A stretch of 64,000 nt of DNA from Leptolyngbya boryana PCC 6306 (GTDB taxonomy: Bacteria; Cyanobacteriota; Cyanobacteriia; Leptolyngbyales; Leptolyngbyaceae): contig NZ_KB731324.1 of the NCBI RefSeq assembly GCF_000353285.1, positions 1,754,577 to 1,818,576 of the forward strand. The letters are read 5' to 3'. The notes under the pieces were generated by a model that ran no database searches, was not told where the DNA came from, and was given only the letters and a program-made list of their open reading frames with translations. This document shows positions 51,937 to 62,225 of this stretch, piece after piece. Made by a program: the position numbers and the translations under genes. Positions within the stretch are counted from its first letter, which is position 1. Each line of letters begins with the position of its first letter.

Positions 51937-53013
51937 ATGACGCAACGTAAACGCGCACTGGTAACGGGTATCACGGGTCAAGATGGTTCCTATCTAAGTG
52001 AACTTTTACTCGAACAAGGGTATGAAGTCCACGGAATTATCCGAAGAACTTCGACGTTTAATACCGATCGTATCGATCACATTTACGAAGATCCTCATGT
52101 TGAAGGCGCACGCCTCTTCCTGCACTACGGGGATTTGACCGATGGTACGACGTTCCGGCGCATTCTTGAAGAAGTGAAGCCTTCGGAAGTGTATAACTTA
52201 GGGGCGCAGTCTCATGTTCGCGTCAGTTTTGATGCTCCAGAATATACGGCTGATGCGGTTGGCATGGGCGCGTTAAGAATTCTCGAAGCGGTTCGGGACT
52301 ATCAACAACGGATTGGGGAACAAGTCCGCTACTACCAAGCGGGTTCTTCAGAAATGTACGGAAAGGTTCAGCAAGTTCCGCAAACCGAAGAAACACCGTT
52401 CTATCCTCGCAGTCCTTATGCGTGTGCAAAAGTATTCGCGCACTGGCAGACCGTGAACTATCGTGAGTCGTATGACATGTTTGCTTGTAATGGCATTCTG
52501 TTCAATCACGAGTCTCCACGCCGGGGTGAAACATTTGTGACCCGCAAAATTACTCGTGCCGTAGCACAAATCGTTGCAGGTCGTCAGAAGAAGCTGTTCA
52601 TGGGTAACCTCGACGCAAAACGCGACTGGGGCTATGCGAAAGATTATGTGCGGGCAATGTGGTTAATGTTGCAGCAAGAGCAGCCAGACGATTACGTTGT
52701 AGCAACGGGTGAAACGCATTCAGTGCATGAGTTTCTAGATATTGCTTTCGGTCGCGTCAACTTAGATTGGAAGGACTATGTTGAATTTGACGAACGCTAC
52801 TTGCGTCCGGCGGAAGTCGATCTCTTGATTGGCGATCCAGCGAAGGCGAAGAAACAGTTGGGTTGGGAACCTTCTGTAACGTTTGAAGAGTTGGTGCATC
52901 TGATGGTGGATGCTGATCTGCAAGCTTTGGGAATCAGTACCCCTGGTAATGGGCACGCGAAGGTAGCAGATTATGCAACTGTTCGCCAGAACCTCGCTGG
53001 AGTCTCTTTCTAA
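51937..53013 (+). CDS. gmd: GDP-mannose 4,6-dehydratase
   Basis: Gmd converts GDP-mannose to GDP-4-keto-6-deoxymannose, the precursor of GDP-fucose and GDP-rhamnose. The NAD(P)-binding start is [20 protein letters not shown]. The catalytic YxxxK is in [12 protein letters not shown], and [15 protein letters not shown] matches the family. The 358-residue length is standard. It is followed 16 bases later by fcl, so the two are an operon. Confidence 0.96.
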   Translation: MTQRKRALVTGITGQDGSYLSELLLEQGYEVHGIIRRTSTFNTDRIDHIYEDPHVEGARLFLHYGDLTDGTTFRRILEEVKPSEVYNLGAQSHVRVSFDAPEYTADAVGMGALRILEAVRDYQQRIGEQVRYYQAGSSEMYGKVQQVPQTEETPFYPRSPYACAKVFAHWQTVNYRESYDMFACNGILFNHESPRRGETFVTRKITRAVAQIVAGRQKKLFMGNLDAKRDWGYAKDYVRAMWLMLQQEQPDDYVVATGETHSVHEFLDIAFGRVNLDWKDYVEFDERYLRPAEVDLLIGDPAKAKKQLGWEPSVTFEELVHLMVDADLQALGISTPGNGHAKVADYATVRQNLAGVSF

Positions 53014-53029
53014 GCAAGGAAATTAAGTC

Positions 53030-53980
53030 ATGACCTCAACAACGTTTGATCTTCACAATAAGCGCATTCTGGTTACAGGTGGAGCAGGATTCTTGGGTCG
53101 CCAAGTGGTTCGTCAGTTGTGCGAATCGGGGGCTGACCCACAAAAAATTACCGTGCCGCGATCGCATGATCTCGATCTTCGCAAGATGGAAAATTGCCAA
53201 CGAGCGGTTGATCAACAAGATGTCGTGGTGCATTTGGCGGCACATGTTGGGGGCATCGGGCTAAATCGCGAAAAACCTGCTGAGTTGTTTTACGACAACT
53301 TGATGATGGGAACGCAATTGATTCATGCTGCTTACGAAGCAGGGGTACAGAAGTTTGTCTGTGCAGGAACGATTTGTGCGTATCCCAAATTCACACCTGT
53401 TCCGTTCAAAGAAGATGATATCTGGAACGGTTATCCAGAAGAGACGAATGCGCCGTATGGTGTCGCGAAGAAAGCGCTTTTAGTGCAACTTCAGTCGTAT
53501 CGTCAACAGTATGGATTTGATGGCATTTATCTACTGCCTGTAAATCTGTATGGGCCGGAGGACAATTTTGATCCGAGCAGTTCACATGTCATTCCTGCTT
53601 TGATTCGGAAGGTCTATGAAGCTCAACAAGCGGGTGCGGCGACGTTACCCGTTTGGGGAGATGGTAGTCCGACGCGTGAGTTTCTCTATGTAGATGATGC
53701 GGCGCGGGGGATTACAACTGCGCTTCAGCATTACAGTGAGTGCGAGCCTGTGAATTTAGGCACGGGTTATGAGATCTCGATTCGGGATTTGATTACGTTA
53801 CTCTGCGATTTGATGGAATTTAAGGGCGAGATCGTTTGGGAAACGGATAAGCCGAATGGTCAGCCTCGTCGCTGTTTGGATACGCAGCGGGCGAAGGAGA
53901 AGTTTGGATTCTCAGCTCAGGTGAGCTTTGAGGAAGGACTGAAAAAGACGATCGATTGGTATCGCCAAAATCCTCAGTAA
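53030..53980 (+). CDS. fcl: GDP-L-fucose synthase
   Basis: Fcl epimerises and reduces GDP-4-keto-6-deoxymannose to GDP-L-fucose. The Rossmann motif is [16 protein letters not shown] and the catalytic YxxxK is [12 protein letters not shown]. The substrate region includes [20 protein letters not shown] followed by RKVYEA, typical of the family. Length (316) is standard. AAGGA lies nine bases before the ATG. A T6-tailed hairpin ends transcription, lying within the coding end of the convergent gene. Confidence 0.96.
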   Translation: MTSTTFDLHNKRILVTGGAGFLGRQVVRQLCESGADPQKITVPRSHDLDLRKMENCQRAVDQQDVVVHLAAHVGGIGLNREKPAELFYDNLMMGTQLIHAAYEAGVQKFVCAGTICAYPKFTPVPFKEDDIWNGYPEETNAPYGVAKKALLVQLQSYRQQYGFDGIYLLPVNLYGPEDNFDPSSSHVIPALIRKVYEAQQAGAATLPVWGDGSPTREFLYVDDAARGITTALQHYSECEPVNLGTGYEISIRDLITLLCDLMEFKGEIVWETDKPNGQPRRCLDTQRAKEKFGFSAQVSFEEGLKKTIDWYRQNPQ

Positions 53981-53984
53981 GTTT

Positions 53985-55454
53985 CTATTCACCTTGTTCA
54001 TGGGGGCGCTCTTTGGAGTCCCCCTTTTTTAGTGCTGAAATGTAGTGCGGAAAGCAGACGGTTGGAGCACAGAGACTTGGAAAGTCGATCGATGAAATTT
54101 CCAAAGTTTTCAAATCAATTTTCCGAATCGCATGATGATTCGTATCTGCAATAAATAAGTGCGTTGCAGTTGCGCTAATTCCAGATGGTTCAGAAAACGA
54201 TTCTGTGAAAACGGTTTGACAAAATCCATCGGAATTGATGCGCTTGATTTTGTGATTGTAAGTATCTGCAATCCAAAGTTCTGCTGCGAATTCGACATCT
54301 AAACAATGTTGTAATCGAGCCTTTTCCCCGATGCTATCAACATCACCGAAGTTATACAAATCTCCACCACCGCAAACTGTTTTCACTTGAGAAGTTTCTA
54401 AATCAATTGATCGAATCGAACTTGTTTCACTGTCGGCAATCCATAATTCTTTTCCATTTGTCGTAATCCCACTCGGTTGAGCAAAAGCCGCTTCTTGAAT
54501 GGCTCCATCAAAACTGGCTTCGGCTCCAGTTCCGGCAAAAGTTTGAATTACATCGTCTTGCATTTCCCAAATCTGATGTGCGCCTGCCATCGCGATAAAT
54601 AAGCGATCGCCGTTCCACACTAAATCCCAAGGTGAATTCAGATCCACTTCTAAAGCTTTGCCACCATGCGGATAGATTGTTTTGCTTTGATTGCCAGTTC
54701 CAGCGATCGTCGAGACAATTCTCTTCTCTAAATCAATACAGCGAATTGCATGATTTCCAGTGTCAGCAACATAGAGAATATTTTGGTGAATCGTCATTCC
54801 CTGTGGATTTGAGAATTGCGCCTCATCAAATGAACCGTCTTTTAAGCCTGAAAAACCTGTGCCAATAATGTCTAAGACTTCACCTTCAAAGGTTGTAACG
54901 ACAATTCGATGATGTCCTGAATCGGCAATGAATAAGCGATCGCTCGCCAAAACTTTTCCCGGAAAAGCTAATGGCAAAATTGGCATTTCCTCTAACTCAA
55001 ACTGAATGTCTTTTGGCTCGATTCCGTTTACTAATTCGCCAATCAGTTGATCGAGTAATTCTCTTCTGCCTTCTCCAGCGATCGTTCTTACAATTCGCCC
55101 ATTTGCGTCAATCAAAACGAAGGTTGGATAAGCGCGAACAGCATAAGACTCCCAAACTTGAAAATCGCGATCGACTAAGACCGGATGCGTAATTTCATAG
55201 CGCAAAATGGCTTGGCGAATATTCTTGATCGAGCTTTCATTCTCGAATTTTGCGGAGTGAATGCTGAGGATAGTTAAGAGATCGTGATACTTATCTTCCA
55301 AATATTTCAAATCCGGCAGGCTGTGAATGCAATTAATACAGCCATACGTCCAGAAATCTAGCAAAAGAATGCGTCCCCTAAACTCTTTGAGAGACAGAGG
55401 ACGCTGAACATTTAACCAAGTGAGATTTTTCGGAAACTCCGGTGCGCGAACCAT
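53985..55454 (-). CDS. Thioredoxin-like / NHL-repeat protein (NHLRC2-like)
   Basis: This 489-residue protein joins a thioredoxin-like domain (about 1-150) to an NHL-repeat beta-propeller (about 170-480). The redox site is a CxxC in FWTYGCINCIHSLPDL. NHL units include LFIADSGHHRIVV, LYVADTGNHAIRCID and LWIADTYNHKIKRIN. It resembles animal NHLRC2 and bacterial homologues, whose function is poorly known. No signal peptide is seen. Its last codons overlap a terminator on the other strand. Confidence 0.88.
   Translation of the reverse strand: MVRAPEFPKNLTWLNVQRPLSLKEFRGRILLLDFWTYGCINCIHSLPDLKYLEDKYHDLLTILSIHSAKFENESSIKNIRQAILRYEITHPVLVDRDFQVWESYAVRAYPTFVLIDANGRIVRTIAGEGRRELLDQLIGELVNGIEPKDIQFELEEMPILPLAFPGKVLASDRLFIADSGHHRIVVTTFEGEVLDIIGTGFSGLKDGSFDEAQFSNPQGMTIHQNILYVADTGNHAIRCIDLEKRIVSTIAGTGNQSKTIYPHGGKALEVDLNSPWDLVWNGDRLFIAMAGAHQIWEMQDDVIQTFAGTGAEASFDGAIQEAAFAQPSGITTNGKELWIADSETSSIRSIDLETSQVKTVCGGGDLYNFGDVDSIGEKARLQHCLDVEFAAELWIADTYNHKIKRINSDGFCQTVFTESFSEPSGISATATHLFIADTNHHAIRKIDLKTLEISSIDFPSLCAPTVCFPHYISALKKGDSKERPHEQGE
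54002..54030 (+). terminator. Intrinsic terminator of the gmd-fcl operon
   Basis: GGGGG at 54002-54006 pairs with CCCCC at 54020-54024, with CGCTC/GAG in the upper stem, and a T6 run follows at 54025-54030. It lies inside the C-terminal codons of the convergent thioredoxin-NHL gene. Confidence 0.85.
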
Positions 55455-55463
55455 GAGCGTGTT

Positions 55464-58055
55464 TTATTCTGCGTTTCCTTCTGACGATAGCGCAGGTGCA
55501 GCAACACGAGGCTTCAGAGGCATACCGAGACGACGCTCAAGCTCAGTCTGAGGCTCAAAGTCTGAAGGGGCAGCAGGTTCTGCCTCGGTTACGGGCGGTT
55601 CTACTTTCTCCACGACTGGCGGTTCAACAGGTTTGGGAACTGCCTGACGCAATTTTTCCAAAGGATTCAGCTTGGGTTCGGGTTTAACTTCTTCAGCAGG
55701 CTTTGTTTCTAGAACGACTGGAGGTTCGACTGCTGGAGCAGAAACGGCATCAGGAACTGGAGTTGGGCTTGGAGCAACAATGATGGGTTTCGGCTCAGGG
55801 CGTTTGAAGCGATCGAATGGATTGACCTTCGGTGCCGCTTTCACTTCTGGAGTAAGTTCAACAGGTTTCGGTTCCTCAACTGGCGTTTCTTTCACTTCTG
55901 GAGCAGTCTCAACGGGTTTCGGTTCCTCAACGGGTGCTACTTCGACTGGAGCAGGTTTGGGTTCTGGACGCTTGAAGCGATCGAAGAAACTCGATTTTGG
56001 TTTCTCTTGAACTACTGGAGCTGGAGAGACTTCAATTGCTTCAGGTTCTGCTTCAACGGTTGATGGTTCCTCAACAGGCTTCGGTTCTTCAACGGGCGTT
56101 ACTTCGACTGGAGCAGGTTTGGGTTCTGGACGCTTGAAGCGATTGAAGAAACTCGATTTTGGTTTCTCTTGAACTGCTGGAGCCGGAGCGACCTCAATTG
56201 CTTCGGGTTCTGCTTCAACCGTTGGCGTTTCTTCAACGATTGGAGCCGTTTCTTCAACGGGCGCTACTTCGACCGGATTAGGTTTGATTTCTGGGCGCTT
56301 AAAGCGATCGAAGAAGTTTGATTTCGGTTTTTCTTGGACTGCCGGAGCAGGCGAAACTTCAATTACTTCAGGTTCTGCTTCAACTGTTGGTGGTTCTTCA
56401 ACAGGTTTCGGTTCTTCAACGGGCGCTACTTCGACTGGAGCGGGTTTGGGTTCTGGACGCTTAAAGCGATCGAAGAAGTTCGATTTTGGTTTCTCTTGAA
56501 CTGCTGGAGCAGGCGCAACTTCGACAGGTTCCGGGATTGTTTCGACGGGTGACGGCTCGATTGTTGGTACTTCCGTTGGAGCTGGAACGACTGGAACGAT
56601 CGGCGGTTGAGTGCGATTAAAGAATCCACCTGGCGCAGGGCTAGTCTTCACAGGCGGAACTTCAATTGGCGTTAAAACTTCCGGCTCTTCTGCCTTCACT
56701 TCTGGTTCTGTGATGACTTCCGGTGCAGGACTCGGTTCAGGCGGAACGGCTGGAGCTTCGGGGCGTTTAAAGCGATTAAAGAATCCACCTTTAGGTTTCT
56801 CTGGCACTTTAGGAGTCTCAGGGGCGACCATGACTGGTTCCTCGGGTTGAGACACTTCTGGCTCGATCACTTCCGGTTCGGAAACTTCGGGTTCTACAAC
56901 GGCAGGAGCTTCAACGGCTGGTTCCGGTTTCGTAGGTTCAGACCGTTTGAATCGATTAAAGAATCCACCTGCGGGTTTTTCAGCTTCTTTCGGTTTTGGA
57001 GCTTCCTCAACAGGCTTGGGTTCTTCAATTGCCTTCGGTTCTTCAACAGGCTTGGAGAATTCTGGTTCAGGAACAGGGACAACAACAGGCGGAATTACGG
57101 GTGCAGGTTCTGGAGTTGGAGCAACTTCAGGCGCTTTGGCTGCGGGTTTAAAGGTTGGATCAACGATCGATGCCGCCTCTGCAAACGGAATTTCACCGCG
57201 AACCAATCTTGACAGCGGATCTTTCCCGTTCGGCTCATAGGTGAAGACGCGAGCCGTATTGTTATACACATTGGCAACGGGATTGCCTTTGTCGTCAACG
57301 TACTCCAGTTGTACCCAGTTTTTGCCAGGTTTAAAGCCTTGGAGATAGATCGGTTGCCAGCGATCGACGGTAAAACTATCGCCATTGACCGTTACTTTGA
57401 CTTTCCAATCCGACACATCATCTTTATCGTCTTCCTGAGCGACCAGATGCAACGGAGCATTCGTTAAATAGAAATCTAATAAGATCGGCTCTGCGCCATA
57501 GGTCGCTTGCGGTCGGTTATAAGTTAAAAGCGGTAATTTTGGATCAGGATTATTGGTTGGCGTTTTCGTAAACACATGGAAAGTCGTCTGAGCAAATGCT
57601 CCGTCATTCTTAAAGCTTTCGTGCCAAGGACGACCCGCAAAGACTCGCAAAGTATGGGTTCCGGCCGCTAAATCCTTGAAAATGAGCGGCTGACTCGTAT
57701 CGTAAACCGCTTGGTACGGCTGATCGTCAAGAAAGACGTGCAAATGCGACCCTAGCCCAAATTTCTCGTCTTTGCGCAGCGGCAAGTCTTTGACATTCAG
57801 CTTCACCGAAACGGTATTGTCTTGCAGCACCTCATTTTGACGAGGAGATACGATCGAGACTTGAGGCTGATATTGATCAGTCAGATCGTGCAACTGCTGA
57901 ATTACATCAGGCGGCGACACTTCTGAAATCTTGCCTGCTAGCTTAGTTGAAGAGGCAGCAAACGCAGGGGCTGTCCCCCAATTCAACAACATTGCCAACA
58001 CGAATGAGACTGAAAGAGTTTTAGCCGTCCCTCGCCAGCGCATGATCCCTAACAC
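55464..58055 (-). CDS. Secreted protein with multiple FFxRFKRPE motifs
   Basis: This 863-residue protein has a signal peptide (cleavage near AFA|ASS) and an N-terminal beta-rich part (about 40-300) with SHLHVFLDDQPYQAVYD and GTHTLRVFAGRPWHE. The rest is Pro/Glu/Val-rich and carries nine spaced motifs: seven close to FF(N/D)RFKRPE or GGFFNRFKR and two degenerate (FFNRTQPP, LEKLRQAVPKP). Near-identical 54-residue units repeat in the middle. The basic-aromatic motif with acidic spacers looks like a linear binding element. The GTG start has AGGAG seven bases upstream. Function unknown. Confidence 0.75.
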   Translation of the reverse strand: MLGIMRWRGTAKTLSVSFVLAMLLNWGTAPAFAASSTKLAGKISEVSPPDVIQQLHDLTDQYQPQVSIVSPRQNEVLQDNTVSVKLNVKDLPLRKDEKFGLGSHLHVFLDDQPYQAVYDTSQPLIFKDLAAGTHTLRVFAGRPWHESFKNDGAFAQTTFHVFTKTPTNNPDPKLPLLTYNRPQATYGAEPILLDFYLTNAPLHLVAQEDDKDDVSDWKVKVTVNGDSFTVDRWQPIYLQGFKPGKNWVQLEYVDDKGNPVANVYNNTARVFTYEPNGKDPLSRLVRGEIPFAEAASIVDPTFKPAAKAPEVAPTPEPAPVIPPVVVPVPEPEFSKPVEEPKAIEEPKPVEEAPKPKEAEKPAGGFFNRFKRSEPTKPEPAVEAPAVVEPEVSEPEVIEPEVSQPEEPVMVAPETPKVPEKPKGGFFNRFKRPEAPAVPPEPSPAPEVITEPEVKAEEPEVLTPIEVPPVKTSPAPGGFFNRTQPPIVPVVPAPTEVPTIEPSPVETIPEPVEVAPAPAVQEKPKSNFFDRFKRPEPKPAPVEVAPVEEPKPVEEPPTVEAEPEVIEVSPAPAVQEKPKSNFFDRFKRPEIKPNPVEVAPVEETAPIVEETPTVEAEPEAIEVAPAPAVQEKPKSSFFNRFKRPEPKPAPVEVTPVEEPKPVEEPSTVEAEPEAIEVSPAPVVQEKPKSSFFDRFKRPEPKPAPVEVAPVEEPKPVETAPEVKETPVEEPKPVELTPEVKAAPKVNPFDRFKRPEPKPIIVAPSPTPVPDAVSAPAVEPPVVLETKPAEEVKPEPKLNPLEKLRQAVPKPVEPPVVEKVEPPVTEAEPAAPSDFEPQTELERRLGMPLKPRVAAPALSSEGNAE
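55950..56512 (-). repeat. Tandem repeat array inside the secreted protein gene
   Basis: Units of about 160-170 bp repeat here, seen by the recurring HIP1-like GCGATCGAA within motif codons at about 55805, 55976, 56136, 56305 and 56465. Each encodes about 54 residues around FF(N/D)RFKRPE. The high DNA identity suggests recent expansion or gene conversion. Confidence 0.7.
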
Positions 58056-58156
58056 CAGTACTCTCCTAACATCAAATCACGCTTTCCCTTCGGCACTATA
58101 GCGGAAAATCTGGTAGATCAGAACGCGATCGTGATGAATCTCCACGGTGAGAGAAG

Positions 58157-58181
58157 TAGGGAGTAGGGAGTGGGGAGTGGG
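58157..58181 (+). repeat. GTRGGGA heptad array
   Basis: Tandem heptads GTAGGGA, GTAGGGA, GTGGGGA and GTGGGAT lie between the secreted-protein and petH genes. The four G runs could form a G-quadruplex. It resembles one arm of the fold-back repeats. Confidence 0.65.
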
Positions 58182-58188
58182 ATCTCAA

Positions 58189-58225
58189 CAAAAAACCGAG
58201 AAAACCTTTCAGTTTCCCCGGTTTC
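58189..58225 (-). terminator. Intrinsic terminator of petH
   Basis: On the minus strand AAACCGGGGAAAC pairs with GTTTTCTCGGTTT (some wobble and mismatch) and a T6 run follows. It lies about 25 bases past the petH stop. Confidence 0.8.
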
Positions 58226-58247
58226 TTATGCTAAAAATTACAGAACT

Positions 58248-59972
<1,725 letters not shown>

Positions 59973-60983
59973 ATGACCAGTAAGCCAGACCGCGTGGTTC
60001 TGATTGGCGTTGCCGGAGACTCCGGGTGCGGTAAGTCCACGTTTCTGCGCCGAATCACAGATTTGTTTGGGGAAGATTTCGTCACCGTCATCTGCCTGGA
60101 CGACTACCACAGTCTGGATCGGAAACAACGCAAGGAAACGGGCATCACTGCACTCAACCCAAAGGCAAATAATTTTGACCTGATGGCAGAGCAGATCAAA
60201 GCGCTCAAGAGTGGAGAAACCATCGATAAGCCGATTTACAACCATGAAACCGGGGAAATTGATCCACCTGAGAAGATCGAACCGAACCACATCGTTGTGA
60301 TCGAAGGCTTGCATCCGCTGTATGACAAGCGCGTGCGCGACTTGATTGATTTCAGCGTCTATCTCGACATTAGCGATGAAGTCAAAATCGCTTGGAAGAT
60401 TCAACGCGATATGGCTGAGCGTGGTCATAGCTACGAAGATGTGTTGGCACAAATTAACTCACGCAAACCGGACTTTGATGCGTACATCGATCCGCAGAAA
60501 GAGTTTGCAGATGTTGTGATTCAGGTGTTGCCGACCCAGTTGATCAAAGAGGACAAAGAACGGAAAGTTCTGCGTGTTCAAATGATTCAACGCGATGGCA
60601 TTGAAGGCTACGACCCGGTTTATCTGTTTGATGAGGGTTCGACGATCGATTGGACTCCTTGTGGACGGAAGCTGACCTGTTCATATCCCGGCATCAGAAT
60701 GCACTACGGACCGGATGTGTACTACAAGCACGGAGTTTCGGTGCTCGAAGTGGATGGTCAATTCGACAAGCTCGAAGAAGTCATCTACATCGAACAGCAT
60801 TTGAGCAAGACTTCTGCGAAGTACAACGGGGAAGTAACCGAATTGTTGTTGCAACACCGTGAGTATCCTGGCTCTAACAATGGAACAGGCTTGTTCCAGG
60901 TGTTGACGGGTCTGAAGATGCGTGCAACGTACGAGCGTCTGACCAATCAAGCTGGTGCAACAAAAGTGCCTGCAAATGTCTAG
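59973..60983 (+). CDS. prk: Phosphoribulokinase
   Basis: PRK makes ribulose-1,5-bisphosphate in the Calvin cycle. The P-loop is GVAGDSGCGKST (residues 12-23). The regulatory cysteines are Cys19 in the P-loop and Cys41 in VICLDDYHS, the thioredoxin-controlled pair of cyanobacterial and plant PRK, which also forms the inhibitory complex with CP12 and GAPDH. VIEGLHPLYDKRVRDLID and the 336-residue length fit the family. It has its own promoter, a long leader and a clean terminator, so it is monocistronic. Confidence 0.97.
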   Translation: MTSKPDRVVLIGVAGDSGCGKSTFLRRITDLFGEDFVTVICLDDYHSLDRKQRKETGITALNPKANNFDLMAEQIKALKSGETIDKPIYNHETGEIDPPEKIEPNHIVVIEGLHPLYDKRVRDLIDFSVYLDISDEVKIAWKIQRDMAERGHSYEDVLAQINSRKPDFDAYIDPQKEFADVVIQVLPTQLIKEDKERKVLRVQMIQRDGIEGYDPVYLFDEGSTIDWTPCGRKLTCSYPGIRMHYGPDVYYKHGVSVLEVDGQFDKLEEVIYIEQHLSKTSAKYNGEVTELLLQHREYPGSNNGTGLFQVLTGLKMRATYERLTNQAGATKVPANV

Positions 60984-61369
60984 AACCATTTGAAATGATG
61001 ATGATGGGGCGCGAAATGCGTCCCTTTTTTGTCACTAAGATTTTCGGCGATCGTGCTCAAGCTGAGGTGACCGCACTCAATGTGTATAACGGATCAGTCT
61101 TGGTTAAGCATCCTGAAAAGTTAGGGCTTAAGTCTTGAGCGATTGCTTTGTTCTTGACTGAAGGGAAGCTGAAACGCGGCAATTCATTACGATCGACTAA
61201 TCATTCTGATAAGTTCTGCTTCGGAATCTGATGCAATCTGAAGCAACGCTTTAATTTATAATGATCTCCTAAGAATCGTAATTTTCTAATTTACATACTG
61301 CGCCCTGGGTAAACTCTTCCGGTGGTTGGCACAGTGTAATTCTGTAAACAATATTGAGGTTATGGCGCG
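60984..61369 (+). other. Intergenic gap of 386 bases
   Basis: After the prk terminator (61006-61030) the gap is moderately AT-rich with no convincing gene. A 40-codon frame at 61016-61138 starts inside the terminator and has no ribosome binding site. GAGG about ten bases before 61370 may serve the next gene, whose promoter must be here. Confidence 0.4.
61006..61030 (+). terminator. Intrinsic terminator of prk
   Basis: GGGGCGC at 61006-61012 pairs with GCGTCCC at 61018-61024 (one G-T wobble), and a T6 run follows at 61025-61030. Confidence 0.9.
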
Positions 61370-62107
61370 ATGGCAACCAGCCGCAGAACTCAAACCAGTA
61401 CTCGCAGGACCAGTAATCGACGCACTGCCGCGAAGGTCACAGAAACTCCTGAGAGTTCGGCTCCTGCTCCGGCTGAGACCCCAGAAGCGACTTCAGAATC
61501 TCCAAGTCCAGACGTTGGCGAATCGCTAGAAGTTAACGAACCGCCCATCGTCAGTGAACAACCCGAAGTCAGCGAACCGACTGACCCCATTTCAGAAACC
61601 GCTTTAGACAGCGATTTTCAAGAAGCATCCACAGAATCAACTCCAAAAGAATCAATCCCGGAGGAACCTCCTATGAGTAACGCAGACGTGATCGAAGCAA
61701 CAGCAACTCCCGCTGAAGGAAACGGTAGCGCGATTGAAATTCGTAGCGATGTTCCCAGTCTCTCGATTTGGAATCGTCCCGTCATGCCCAGTGATATCGA
61801 AATTGTTGGCACCATTACTTCGTCCGGTGAACGCCCGATCGAAGCAAGCCATCTTGCAGTATTCGGCACGATTTTGAATGGTCGTCCCATTCTGGCAAGC
61901 AATTTGAAAGTCGCTGAAATGCTGCCTGGCAATCGTCCAATTTTTTACAGCGATTTCCATTCTGTCTCGGCATTGACCCTAGCGGGCGATCGTCCCGTGA
62001 TGGCAAGCGCATCCGGCTTGATGCACGCTGAGAAGCTGCCGGGCGATCGACCGATTTTCACAAACGATGTTGACGATCCTTCGACGCTCATGGGCTTCAT
62101 CGACTAG
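61370..62107 (+). CDS. Protein with repeated (N/G)xRP(I/V) motifs
   Basis: This 245-residue protein begins with a basic stretch (SRRTQTSTRRTSNRRTAAK), then an acidic Ser/Pro/Glu region to about residue 100. The C-terminal part (about 120-240) has six repeats of 15-24 residues with a central RPI or RPV: IWNRPVMPSDIEIVG, GERPIEASHLAVFG, NGRPILASNLKVAE, GNRPIFYSDFHSV, GDRPVMASASGL and GDRPIFTNDV. The function is unknown. A GGAGG at 61660-61664 lies eight bases before an internal in-frame ATG at 61673, which would give the repeat part alone. Confidence 0.75.
   Translation: MATSRRTQTSTRRTSNRRTAAKVTETPESSAPAPAETPEATSESPSPDVGESLEVNEPPIVSEQPEVSEPTDPISETALDSDFQEASTESTPKESIPEEPPMSNADVIEATATPAEGNGSAIEIRSDVPSLSIWNRPVMPSDIEIVGTITSSGERPIEASHLAVFGTILNGRPILASNLKVAEMLPGNRPIFYSDFHSVSALTLAGDRPVMASASGLMHAEKLPGDRPIFTNDVDDPSTLMGFID
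61660..61675 (+). promoter_or_regulatory. Possible internal translation start
   Basis: GGAGG at 61660-61664 is an excellent Shine-Dalgarno sequence eight bases before ATG at 61673 (MSNADVIEA). This is inside and in frame with the RPI/RPV-repeat gene. Internal initiation would make a product of about 144 residues without the basic and acidic N-terminal half. Confidence 0.45.
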
Positions 62108-62129
62108 AGATTTCATTCAATCTGAATCG

Positions 62130-62161
62130 ATGGGCGCTTCTGAAAAGGAGTGCCCATTTTT
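62130..62161 (+). terminator. Intrinsic terminator before valS
   Basis: ATGGGC at 62130-62135 pairs with GCCCAT at 62152-62157, with an inner TCT/AGG helix, and a T5 run follows. It ends the repeat-protein gene and separates it from valS. Confidence 0.85.
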
Positions 62162-62225
62162 AACGCCTGCTCACGCTGAGAAGCGTTTATGATGGCTAAA
62201 TGTCCCCGATTTTTTAAAACTTCTC

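Noticed and set aside
56284-57240. Several plus-strand Gly/Ser/Arg-rich frames opposite the repeat protein gene
   Set aside because: These are antisense shadows of the Pro/Glu-rich repeat codons; their glycine and serine richness follows from the opposite strand.
61016-61138. A 40-codon plus-strand frame beginning MRPFFVTKIFGDRAQ
   Set aside because: It starts inside the prk terminator stem, has no ribosome binding site and no recognisable family.
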